Source: Thermoplasmata archaeon (GTDB taxonomy: Archaea > Thermoplasmatota > Thermoplasmata > Halarchaeoplasmatales > Halarchaeoplasmataceae). Taken from it: 6,778 bases of DNA. Positions 1 through 5,522 of this stretch are shown piece after piece. The stretch spans positions 1 to 6,778 of the forward strand of contig JAFDTP010000089.1 of assembly GCA_019594195.1 (NCBI GenBank), written 5' to 3'. How positions within the stretch are numbered: the first letter of the stretch is position 1; each line of letters starts with the position of its first letter. Under the pieces are notes generated by a model, which saw only the letters and a list, made by a program, of their open reading frames with translations, was not told the DNA's origin and did not search any database. Position numbers and translations under genes: made by a program.

Positions 1-382
1 CCTCATGAAATTTTTGAGAGAAAACCCTCATAGAAAGGAAGGCAAAAAGAACCACTACGATGGAAAAGGAGATATCTGCCATCATCGAACTGTAACCGTA
101 AAGGTATTTAGTATAGTAAAGAAGTCCAAGAAAAACACATAAAGAAGCGAAGTACTTGTGTGAATTCTTAGGGCCCTCCTCGTGCCCCTGCTCGTGTAGG
201 AGGATGAAATAAATAGAATTTTCGTCAAATTCGTACTTTGGGTTGAAGTAAATCTTATCGGAGAACAGAGACTGTTTAAAATTGTTCACACTCTCGCTCT
301 CACGTAACCTACCATCGACCATGCCGCGCTCTTTCAGGTCTAGGAAGACCTTTTTCACCTTACCAGGATAATCCCCGCTCAT
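1..382 (-). CDS. Membrane HEXXH zinc metalloprotease-like protein (M48/M56 type), C-terminus beyond the window
   Basis: The leftward reading frame starts at the ATG at 382 and is still open at the window edge, giving 127 visible residues. Residues 57-70 read IYFILLHEQGHEEG: a hydrophobic helix leading into an HEXXH zinc-protease motif (H63, E64, H67), as in gluzincin peptidases of the M48/M56 type. Two hydrophobic segments follow (about 78-97 and 104-121), so the enzyme is probably an integral membrane protein. The visible part ends in KFHE. In M48 enzymes a third zinc ligand (Glu of an E..AD motif) follows such helices, so it should lie at or just past the edge. The first ~56 residues are soluble and not recognised. 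The start has only a weak SD-like GATGA. The small acidic gene ends 14 bp upstream, so the two are very likely one operon. Zinc protease activity is inferred from the motif; the substrate is unknown. Confidence 0.72.
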   Translation of the reverse strand, partial: MSGDYPGKVKKVFLDLKERGMVDGRLRESESVNNFKQSLFSDKIYFNPKYEFDENSIYFILLHEQGHEEGPKNSHKYFASLCVFLGLLYYTKYLYGYSSMMADISFSIVVVLFAFLSMRVFSQKFHE

Positions 383-396
383 CTTTCATCGATTTT

Positions 397-510
397 TTAG
401 AAGTCGACCAGCCAGCGGCCGAAATCCTCTGCCTTGTCTCCCAGTTTCTTACCGAGCTTAAACATAGGATCATCCTTTTTTTCTTCATCCTCTTTTTCAT
501 CTTCTGACAT
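397..510 (-). CDS. Small acidic protein, 37 residues, first gene of the protease operon
   Basis: This short ORF is supported by a good SD (AAGGTGAT, about 6 nt before the ATG at 510), a TAA stop and a 14-bp spacing to the protease gene. The first 15 residues are almost all Asp, Glu, Lys and Ser (MSEDEKEDEEKKDDP). The rest (MFKLGKKLGDKAEDFGRWLVDF, in two parts: residues 16-30 and 31-37) looks like one amphipathic helix ending in aromatic and aliphatic residues. There is no signal peptide, transmembrane segment or Cys pair. I do not recognise a family. Because it is probably co-translated with a membrane protease, it could be an adaptor, a substrate or an inhibitor of that protease, but this rests only on position. 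Confidence 0.6.
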   Translation of the reverse strand: MSEDEKEDEEKKDDPMFKLGKKLGDKAEDFGRWLVDF

Positions 511-599
511 ACGTATCACCTTCAAGTTGTAACCTTATCGTTTTCCATCTTCATCAGCGGTTTTGTAGCCTCAGATGGAACACGGGAGCATCTTATTTC

Positions 600-660
600 C
601 CGATTGTCGCCCTCATCTTCTCATATTAAATATGAATAAAAGTGTTATTTAACATTTTTC
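600..660 (-). promoter_or_regulatory. Candidate promoter of the leftward 37-aa/protease operon, with two palindromes
   Basis: On the minus strand this AT-rich stretch contains a plausible BRE/TATA (AAAAATGTTAAATAAC, around 659-644) and a second TATA-like word (CATATTTAATATG, 634-622). Either would give a 5' leader of roughly 90-110 nt before the ATG at 510. Two perfect short palindromes lie here: TCATATT-A-AATATGA (621-635) and TGTTA-TT-TAACA (643-654). They could be operators or simply AT-rich promoter sequence. From about 517 to 600 I see nothing beyond the untranslated leader. Confidence 0.4.
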
Positions 661-669
661 TTAGTTAAG

Positions 670-687
670 TTACGAAAAAATCCGTAA
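670..687. promoter_or_regulatory. Inverted-repeat operator candidate TTACG-N8-CGTAA, copy 1
   Basis: The sequence TTACGAAAAAATCCGTAA has perfect 5-bp arms around an 8-bp A/T-rich spacer. It abuts the TATA-like element of the AAA+ ATPase gene (688-697), so a bound protein would compete with or contact TFB/TBP. The same architecture occurs twice at the CARF-winged-helix regulator promoter (6334-6351 and 6375-6392). On the plus strand this copy matches 6375-6392 at 14 of 18 positions. The natural candidate binder is that winged-helix protein; this is inference. Confidence 0.55.
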
Positions 688-697
688 TTAATAAATA
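688..697 (+). promoter_or_regulatory. TATA-box candidate for the AAA+ ATPase transcript
   Basis: TTAATAAATA lies directly after the inverted repeat at 670-687. With the usual archaeal spacing of about 25 nt, transcription would start near 718-724, giving a leader of about 165 nt before the ATPase start codon at 885. The position agrees with the first SD-led small ORF in the leader beginning shortly afterwards (SD 726-730, ATG 739). Confidence 0.45.
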
Positions 698-738
698 CTC
701 CTACACCATTATGAAACTTTGCCGCGGAGGAAAGCAAG

Positions 739-786
739 ATGGCCAACGATAGAGAGTGTGATGATTCATAGCTGGCCCCTTTTTTT
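739..786 (+). promoter_or_regulatory. Possible leader-peptide/attenuator element upstream of the AAA+ ATPase
   Basis: A strong SD (GGAGG, 726-730) precedes a 10-codon ORF at 739-771 (MANDRECDDS, stop TAG). The ORF lies between two complementary arms, GGCCA (741-745) and TGGCC (773-777), and is followed by CC and a run of seven T (780-786). U-tracts are the main termination signal in archaea, so the T7 could cause premature termination or pausing before the ATPase gene. The stem is only 5 bp with a 27-nt loop, so RNA-structure control is uncertain. The peptide may be translated, but its length does not allow a protein function to be assigned. Confidence 0.3.
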
Positions 787-815
787 CTCCGTGGAGTTCA
801 GAGGTGAAATGTAAG

Positions 816-884
816 ATGGAAAAGACGAAAAGAAGAGAGGACCCTCTCGCGAATTTGATGATACGCAATAGGAGGCAGGTATAG
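816..884 (+). CDS. Possible 22-residue upstream ORF, in frame with the AAA+ ATPase across one UAG
   Basis: The ATG at 816 is preceded by an excellent SD (GAGGTGA, 801-807) and opens 22 codons starting MEKTKRREDPLANL and ending IRNRRQV, followed by TAG at 882-884. The next codon is the ATPase ATG, in the same frame. The peptide is basic (several Arg/Lys) with no recognisable domain. Its 3' end contains the ATPase SD (GGAGG, 871-875), so translation here would be coupled to ATPase translation. A 14-bp inverted repeat (GAGAGG-AC-CCTCTC, 835-848) lies inside it. It may be a regulatory upstream ORF, a tiny protein, or an N-terminal extension of the ATPase if UAG is read through or decoded as pyrrolysine. 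Confidence 0.42.
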   Translation: MEKTKRREDPLANLMIRNRRQV

Positions 885-2411
885 ATGAGTAGAAGATCTG
901 ACGAGATGCACATGCACGGCGTAAACAAGCTGAAGCTGTTCCAGCTCGGCTATTACCTCGAGTTGGCCGATGTCGAAGCTTTCGAGACGAACGACGAGTA
1001 TCTGAAGGCAGCTGTAACGCTCTTCAACAAGATATTAGGAGATACGAAATACTTCCTTCACAAACCCTCTCCTGAGATATTTGAAGATAAAAGTGAGAAA
1101 TACAAAGAGAAGATAAAAGAGCTAGAGGAAAAAAAGAGCAAAGGAGAGGACGAAGAAGATCCATTTCGAGCCACCCAGTTTTTTGATGACAATGATCTGT
1201 CCGAAGAGGAGAAAACGATAGTGCTTTTATTGCAGACCAAAAGAGGTGTAGGGATAAAACCGGATAATATAAGCCTCAAAGGAGAGACGTTGATACACGC
1301 CCTAAAACTCACTCATGATACACCACCTGAAGAGGCGAGAAAACTATTGACAGAGGAATCGAGACTGATAGAGAAGGACATAATCGAATCCGGAAAGTCT
1401 AGAAGATCCCACCGGAGGCCACCTGGAAGAAGAGAGAGTAAAGGAGGAAATTCCGAGATAGAGCGCTCCAAGTTCTACCTGAGTTCGAGAGCCGCCAACG
1501 CCATCCTTGGAACCGGAGATTTGGAGATAAAAGAAGAACATGGCAAACACAGATCTCGAAAGGGGAAGAAGATGAAGGAGAACTTGATGGAGAGCATCGA
1601 TCCCGAGGTATCTTTCTCGGACGTTGTTCTCCCGGAAGAACTGAAAGATTCGATACTCTCGCTCCTCGCCCAGGAAAGTTCGAAGGACAAGTTCCTGGAA
1701 GAATGGAACATGAAGTCTGTTATAGGAGACAGGGAAGGTATCAACCTCCTTTTCTCGGGGCCTCCGGGAACTGGTAAAACCATGATGGCGAAGGCGATAG
1801 GCAACAGACTGGACAAAAAAGTTTACAAGGTCTCACTGAGCGACATGGTCAACGTCTGGTTCGGAGAGAGCGAAAAGAACGTAGGTAGGATGTTCGAATT
1901 GGTGGAAGAGAAAGACGGCGTGATACTTCTAGATGAGGCGGAAGGGCTGCTCACACAGAGAACTGGAACACGTTCTTCTACAGATGCTACGGAGAACAGG
2001 ATGGTCAACCTGATATTACAGAAACTGGAGGATCATTCCGGCATAATCATAATGACCAGCAACCTTGCGAAAGGGATGGATCCTGCTCTCCAAAGAAGGA
2101 TGGATCTGAAAGCTAAGTTCCCGATCCCCGACGTAGAGGCTAGAGAGAAGATATGGGAGTATCATCTGCCGGAAGAACTCCCTTTAGCTGATGACGTAGA
2201 CATACAAAGTCTAGCTAAAAGGTACGACTTCTCAGGAGGGAAGATAAGGAACGCTGTAGTCAACGCTGCGCGATGCTCTCTGAGAGAAGACGATGAAGTG
2301 GTAACTCAGAAAGACTTGGTGACCGCGTGCGAAAGGGAGCTCGAGGGTGAAGAGGCCATGGACTACTACATAGGAGAAAAGAAAAGCGACGACTCGAGAA
2401 GGTACGCCTAA
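885..2411 (+). CDS. Winged-helix/AAA+ ATPase of the CDC48/Vps4-like class
   Basis: A 508-residue protein with one AAA+ module in the C-terminal half. Visible motifs: Walker A GPPGTGKT (292-299), pore-loop aromatic-hydrophobic-Gly W325-F326-G327 followed by ESEKN, Walker B VILLDEAE (346-353), sensor 1 TSN (391-393), arginine-finger region DPALQRR (399-405) and sensor-2 region GGKIR (450-454). All key residues are present, so it should hydrolyse ATP and thread a polypeptide through a ring, as classical AAA unfoldases do. Residues about 104-170 resemble a winged-helix segment. Before it come a helical N-terminal part (10-58) and a charged coiled-coil-like stretch (65-95), and after it a basic linker (171-190). 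The start is set by SD GGAGG at 871-875 and an in-frame stop just upstream. It is transcribed alone after a long leader and ends before strong hairpins. Its promoter shares an inverted repeat with the CARF-winged-helix regulator gene. The substrate is unknown; proteasomal or defence-complex remodelling are both possible. Confidence 0.88.
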   Translation: MSRRSDEMHMHGVNKLKLFQLGYYLELADVEAFETNDEYLKAAVTLFNKILGDTKYFLHKPSPEIFEDKSEKYKEKIKELEEKKSKGEDEEDPFRATQFFDDNDLSEEEKTIVLLLQTKRGVGIKPDNISLKGETLIHALKLTHDTPPEEARKLLTEESRLIEKDIIESGKSRRSHRRPPGRRESKGGNSEIERSKFYLSSRAANAILGTGDLEIKEEHGKHRSRKGKKMKENLMESIDPEVSFSDVVLPEELKDSILSLLAQESSKDKFLEEWNMKSVIGDREGINLLFSGPPGTGKTMMAKAIGNRLDKKVYKVSLSDMVNVWFGESEKNVGRMFELVEEKDGVILLDEAEGLLTQRTGTRSSTDATENRMVNLILQKLEDHSGIIIMTSNLAKGMDPALQRRMDLKAKFPIPDVEAREKIWEYHLPEELPLADDVDIQSLAKRYDFSGGKIRNAVVNAARCSLREDDEVVTQKDLVTACERELEGEEAMDYYIGEKKSDDSRRYA

Positions 2412-2426
2412 AAACGTTTCAAGATA

Positions 2427-2516
2427 GAGGAGCGCTCCCAATAGGAGCGTTCTTTACCCCCTTAGGGAGGGAGGTATGCCGGGAGATCCATAACGGGTCT
2501 CCCGGTTTTTTATTTT
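2427..2516 (+). terminator. Three tandem hairpins ending in a U-tract; terminator or structured 3' RNA
   Basis: Three stems, each with a 5-nt loop, follow the ATPase stop codon. Stem 1: GAGCGCTCC (2430-2438) pairs with GGAGCGTTC (2444-2452), loop CAATA, extendable by three pairs with G-U wobbles. Stem 2: ACCCCCT (2456-2462) pairs with AGGGAGGT (2468-2475), bulged A2472, loop TAGGG. Stem 3: CCGGGAGATCC (2479-2489) pairs with GGGTCTCCCGG (2495-2505), one wobble, loop ATAAC. Stem 3 is followed by TTTTTTATTTTATTA. Stem 3 plus the T-run is a classical intrinsic-terminator shape. The two extra stems are more than termination needs, so mRNA 3' protection or a processed small RNA is possible. Confidence 0.75.
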
Positions 2517-2573
2517 ATTAAAAAGGATGAAGCGTAAGAAAGTATAATCCGTTAAATTTGCATCCTCTCCAAG

Positions 2574-2593
2574 ATTATCGAAAATGATAAACC
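2574..2593 (+). promoter_or_regulatory. BRE/TATA-type promoter of the CARF-PIN operon, probably leaderless
   Basis: ATTATCGAAAA (2574-2584) followed by TGATAAACC looks like an archaeal BRE plus a weak TATA box. The C of CGAAAA lies exactly 40 nt upstream of the ATG at 2619. The same 11-bp word lies at the same 40-nt distance before the CARF-winged-helix gene (6375-6365 on the minus strand). There is no SD before 2619, so transcription probably begins at or very near the start codon. Upstream, at 2533-2537 and 2550-2554, are two same-direction CGTAA/CGTTA half-sites of the inverted repeat seen elsewhere; no full site is present. Confidence 0.5.
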
Positions 2594-2618
2594 ATTCTTA
2601 TTCTATCCTGGTATCGAT

Positions 2619-3101
2619 ATGGAGGAAGAAGTGAGCTACGTTACCTTCGTCGGGAGGAGCGATTGGGCGGTGGTGAATTCATTCTGGGCTGTACTTTTTC
2701 ATACGGATATCACACCTAAAGAGATACACGTGATCTACAAGAAACATGATAGGGAGCTCGCACAAAAAAGCATAGAGGGTTTGAAGACTATACTCGAAGA
2801 AAAAGGCATCGATGCAGAAGTCGATGAGTACTTGATCGAGGACGAGTTCGATGTGATGAAGGCTGCAGAACACGTTGAAGAGATCTGTGACGAGAGCTAC
2901 CCAGTGATCCTAGATATCACCCCTGCAAGAAAAGCCATGGCCAGCGGCTCAGTGATCGAGGGCCTCAAGATGGAGATCGAAGGCGTTCTTTACCTTTACA
3001 TCGATTCAGTGGAGAACGCAGATAAGCCTTACTTGGATATCCCGCTCCCAAGGCAGGACCTGGTAGAGATGATAGGAGGTGATCATCTTGTCGAAGGTTG
3101 A
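2619..3101 (+). CDS. Standalone CARF-like (Rossmann-fold) nucleotide sensor or ring nuclease
   Basis: A 160-residue protein with the layout of a single CARF domain. Beta-1 runs into TFVGRSDWAVVNSFWAVL (9-26), the usual ligand-loop-plus-helix opening. A later strand leads into ILDITPARKAM (97-107), matching the CARF signature D-x-T-x-x-x-K-x-M/T before a long helix. CARF domains bind cyclic oligoadenylates or related nucleotides in type III CRISPR signalling. No HEPN, PD-(D/E)XK or DNA-binding domain is attached, so it is either a sensor subunit for the adjacent PIN nuclease or a ring nuclease. S14 and K105 sit where the Ser and Lys important in Crn1-type ring nucleases lie; that mapping is by eye. 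The ATG at 2619 fits a leaderless transcript. A GTG at 2631, 5 nt after an internal GGAGG, is an alternative start that would remove four residues. Its 3' end overlaps the PIN gene. Confidence 0.7.
   Translation: MEEEVSYVTFVGRSDWAVVNSFWAVLFHTDITPKEIHVIYKKHDRELAQKSIEGLKTILEEKGIDAEVDEYLIEDEFDVMKAAEHVEEICDESYPVILDITPARKAMASGSVIEGLKMEIEGVLYLYIDSVENADKPYLDIPLPRQDLVEMIGGDHLVEG
3075..3084 (+). promoter_or_regulatory. Full-length SD sequence deciding the start of the PIN gene
   Basis: GGAGGTGATC lies inside the last codons of the CARF gene and is complementary to the whole anti-SD of archaeal 16S rRNA. A GTG at 3079 is itself part of this SD and so is unlikely to be the start. The in-frame TTG at 3088 lies 8 nt after GGAGG and is the best-placed start. 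The overlap implies translational coupling of the CARF and PIN subunits. Confidence 0.7.
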
Positions 3102-4152
3102 ACTTGAAGGTTCACAGATCAACATTCTTCTGAACCTTGCTTTTCTCGAAGGTAAGAGTAGTTTCACAATACGCTCTCCCGTTCTTGACATAGATCTCTT
3201 TGAGATCGAATTGAAGAGAAGAACTTGGACCTGCGAATCCTGCCTTGACGAAGACGAATTCCATCAAAAGGTAGAAGAAGCAAAGAGCAGGGCACCCGAG
3301 AGCGTCAGGAACGAGATCCCGGGGTACGATGCTTTGGCTAAGGCGATCATCTCCACAGGAGTTTTCGATGCCGAGGAGTTTGGCGAGGACTTCATGCACG
3401 CGATCGGTAAGATGAAAGGAAATCCGGGAAAATACTCAGTTTGTATCGATACGAACGTTCTTTACAACCGCTTCGTCACCTCGATCTTGGATCCTTATCT
3501 CAAGGAAAACCTAGCCTACTATCCGAAGTTCGTGATCAGCAACTTGATGAAAAATGAGATCGAGGAAAAGATGAACCGCAGGTACAACAAAAAAGAAACA
3601 GAACAACTTGCAGAGCTCGGTGGAGATATCTATCATGAGCTGGAGAACCAATACAAGCTAGAAAGCAGAAAGGCAAAATTGGCTCACTCCGAACTCCACC
3701 ATATGGAGAATGAAGTGAGACCGGAAGCACACGGTGAAGAAAAGTTCTTAAAGGACAATGAACAGAGAGATCTCAGGATACTCAGGGAATACGAAGAATC
3801 CGGAGAAAGCACGGGTAAAAGACCTTTAGTCTTTGGATTTGAAGCTAGCTTCAAACACAAAGAGGAGGATAAAGAACTTGAATTCATACACCTTGATCAC
3901 CCAGAAAATCTTTTAGATGTAAAAGTAGGCCACCAAGGCGCCCACAAAATTATCAGATACATCTCACAGCTCTATGGGGTCATACAGTTGAAAGGACTAG
4001 GTTGCAGGGCGCTAGGTATGTGGGAGGATATGGATGAAATAGACTTTGAGAGAGGCAGAATACGGTTTGTGTTCGAAGAAAGTTCCAGCCTCTACGAAGA
4101 GTTGGATAGTTGCGCGGGGCTCTCTACGGCTATCAGAGAGGCTATGAGCTAA
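3088..4152 (+). CDS. PIN-domain nuclease-like protein coupled to the CARF gene
   Basis: 354 residues from the TTG at 3088 (357 if the GTG at 3079 is used; numbers here count from the GTG). After an unrecognised N-terminal region (1-118, with one CxxC pair C52/C55), VCIDTNVLYNRF (121-132) is the PIN-domain opening, with D124 and the usual T-N. The second acidic position fits SNLMKNEIEEKMN (154-166, E160). A highly charged helical insert (about 166-228) follows, and DLRI (231-234) matches the third acidic helix. The strand that normally ends T-x-D reads VFGFEASF (251-258), so the fourth acid may be Glu or be displaced. A C-terminal domain of about 80 residues (280-357) is unrecognised. PIN proteins are metal-dependent ribonucleases. 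Overlap with the CARF gene and the strong internal SD suggest equimolar production and a ligand-controlled RNase pair. It converges on the RNase J-like gene with 20 bp between. Confidence 0.68.
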   Translation: MSKVELEGSQINILLNLAFLEGKSSFTIRSPVLDIDLFEIELKRRTWTCESCLDEDEFHQKVEEAKSRAPESVRNEIPGYDALAKAIISTGVFDAEEFGEDFMHAIGKMKGNPGKYSVCIDTNVLYNRFVTSILDPYLKENLAYYPKFVISNLMKNEIEEKMNRRYNKKETEQLAELGGDIYHELENQYKLESRKAKLAHSELHHMENEVRPEAHGEEKFLKDNEQRDLRILREYEESGESTGKRPLVFGFEASFKHKEEDKELEFIHLDHPENLLDVKVGHQGAHKIIRYISQLYGVIQLKGLGCRALGMWEDMDEIDFERGRIRFVFEESSSLYEELDSCAGLSTAIREAMS

Positions 4153-4172
4153 GATCACAGTCCCTCTCTATT

Positions 4173-5522
4173 TCAAACTTCCATCGACTTGTTCAACTCC
4201 GGCAGTATAATCTCAGGATCGATATCTTGCATGTATCTTTTGAAGAGCTCCGGCCTTTCCGTGTGAACCGGAACGACTTTCGCCGGATCTATCTTTTCTA
4301 TAGCCTCTTTTAATTGATGAGGCATCACGTGTCCTGACGCATGGACCTGATACATCGGCAATCCATAATACTCGCACCAGTTCAACAATTTTTCATGTTG
4401 TATTTCGCCCTCTTCGTCGAAGGGTTCTGATTGAGAAAGAACAAAAATACTTCCCGGAACCGGATCGACACTCATCAGATCATTCATGTCGTAATAAGAC
4501 GCTTTCAGCACTATCTCGTCCTGTATCTCCTCTATATCTTCCCCGCTCCAAAGCTCGACTTCACTAAGTACTCTTCTTTCCCATTCCTGCGTCCTAGAAG
4601 ATTCCTCTCCAAATATGATTACATCTTCTTCCCTGATATCGAATATATCCAGGTGTGGATCGTCCCTCAATGTCTGAAGAAGGAAGGCCTGTTTCATGGA
4701 GATCGCAAGTTTCCTCCCATTTCTTTTGGCTACCTCGTACACTGATCTCAACCTGTCGATATTTCTCAATGAAAAACTGACCACTACCAGACCTAAAGTT
4801 TCCGATATTAGAGAATCCAACTTATTCTTAACTTCCTCTTCAGAGGACACTTCACCACCGGTTATGTTGGTACCTTCTGAAATCAGCAAATCTGGTTCTG
4901 CTCTCATCGCTTTCTCGATGAATTCTTCACTCATCTCCGACTTGGGACCGTGCAACCTAAAGTCTCCGGTATAGGCAATAGTTCCACCACTAGTTTCGAC
5001 AATATATCCATAGGCACCGGGAACTGAATGGTCCACGTGCACCGGTTCGAACTCGATCCCACCTATCCTTTTCTTATCACCAGTCCTGAAAGTCTTAAAA
5101 TCCTTGTACTCCTCATCTATATCCTTGGTTAAATTCGCTAAATAATAATCCTTGGAAGGTCCGGCGGAATAAGACTGCTCAGAATTGACTATCATCTTCT
5201 TTGTCCCTTCACCGCAGTACAATGGGATTCTATTATCTAAAAAGCATGTGTATCCCCAGTGATCGAGATGTGGATGTGTCAACAAAACACCGTCTATAGA
5301 AGGCTCCTTCTCTCCCTTGTAAATCCCATCCAAATCCGGTAAAAGTCCAAGATTTAAAAGCTGAAATTCGTCTCTTGGAGTCAAATAAGGATCGTCGTAA
5401 TATGCACTTTCTTTGCCGAAGTTCTTGCCAAAATCGAGAAAAATTCTATTCCCGCCTTCACTCAACAGTATCTTGTTACCGCCTATCTCGCTGACTCCGC
5501 CGTAAAAGGTCAGCTCAGTCAT
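4173..5522 (-). CDS. Beta-CASP metallo-beta-lactamase, RNase J-like nuclease
   Basis: 449 residues from the ATG at 5522, close to archaeal RNase J length. It opens with FYGGVSEIGGNKILL, the RNase J-type beginning. Metal ligands: HPHLDH (H83, H85, D87, H88), the His of HSVPGA (H165) and the Asp of YTGD (D187). Beta-CASP motifs: ISEGTN (E216), VHASGH (H398) and PVHTE (H420), with SFSLRNIDRL in the position of the RNase J FaSn..R segment. All catalytic positions are present, so an active 5'-3' exo- and/or endoribonuclease is expected; a DNA substrate is less likely but not excluded. The ATG follows GGTGG at a suitable distance and overlaps the upstream stop (ATGACTGA). A GTG at 5531 would add three residues but has a poor SD. 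It is the second gene after the CARF-winged-helix regulator, so its amount is probably set by the same ligand-responsive promoter. It is a divergent relative; whether it is the housekeeping RNase J cannot be told here. Confidence 0.85.
   Translation of the reverse strand: MTELTFYGGVSEIGGNKILLSEGGNRIFLDFGKNFGKESAYYDDPYLTPRDEFQLLNLGLLPDLDGIYKGEKEPSIDGVLLTHPHLDHWGYTCFLDNRIPLYCGEGTKKMIVNSEQSYSAGPSKDYYLANLTKDIDEEYKDFKTFRTGDKKRIGGIEFEPVHVDHSVPGAYGYIVETSGGTIAYTGDFRLHGPKSEMSEEFIEKAMRAEPDLLISEGTNITGGEVSSEEEVKNKLDSLISETLGLVVVSFSLRNIDRLRSVYEVAKRNGRKLAISMKQAFLLQTLRDDPHLDIFDIREEDVIIFGEESSRTQEWERRVLSEVELWSGEDIEEIQDEIVLKASYYDMNDLMSVDPVPGSIFVLSQSEPFDEEGEIQHEKLLNWCEYYGLPMYQVHASGHVMPHQLKEAIEKIDPAKVVPVHTERPELFKRYMQDIDPEIILPELNKSMEV

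Noticed and set aside
509..516. ATACGTAT palindrome at the start codon of the 37-aa gene as another operator copy
   Set aside because: It lacks the 5-8-5 spacing and lies far from any TATA candidate for that gene.
701..928. Minus-strand open frame of 75 codons across the AAA+ leader
   Set aside because: It lies opposite the AAA+ leader, SDs and gene start, has no SD of its own, and its translation shows no domain; it is a chance frame.
1058..2008. Several minus-strand frames inside the AAA+ gene
   Set aside because: Ser/Leu/Phe-rich translations typical of the reverse complement of a Glu/Lys-rich gene, with no independent initiation signals.
2533..2554. Full TTACG-N8-CGTAA operator at the CARF-PIN promoter
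   Set aside because: Only CGTAA and CGTTA in the same orientation are present; the opposing arms (AAAAA and AGAAA) do not match, so at best these are half-sites.
3079..3081. GTG as start of the PIN gene
   Set aside because: It is part of the GGAGGTGATC SD itself, leaving no ribosome-binding site in front; the TTG at 3088 is correctly spaced.
2619..3101. Csm6/Csx1-type CARF ribonuclease
   Set aside because: The protein ends after one CARF-sized domain and has no HEPN R-x4-6-H motif.
2619..4152. CARF and PIN genes as one gene split by a frameshift
   Set aside because: The downstream gene has its own perfect SD and a start codon at the right distance, so an authentic overlapping two-gene arrangement explains the sequence better; a fusion in relatives is still possible.
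4110..4974. Plus-strand frames opposite the RNase J-like gene, including one over the convergent junction
   Set aside because: The opposite strand carries a complete set of RNase J motifs; the plus frames have no recognisable motif or SD.
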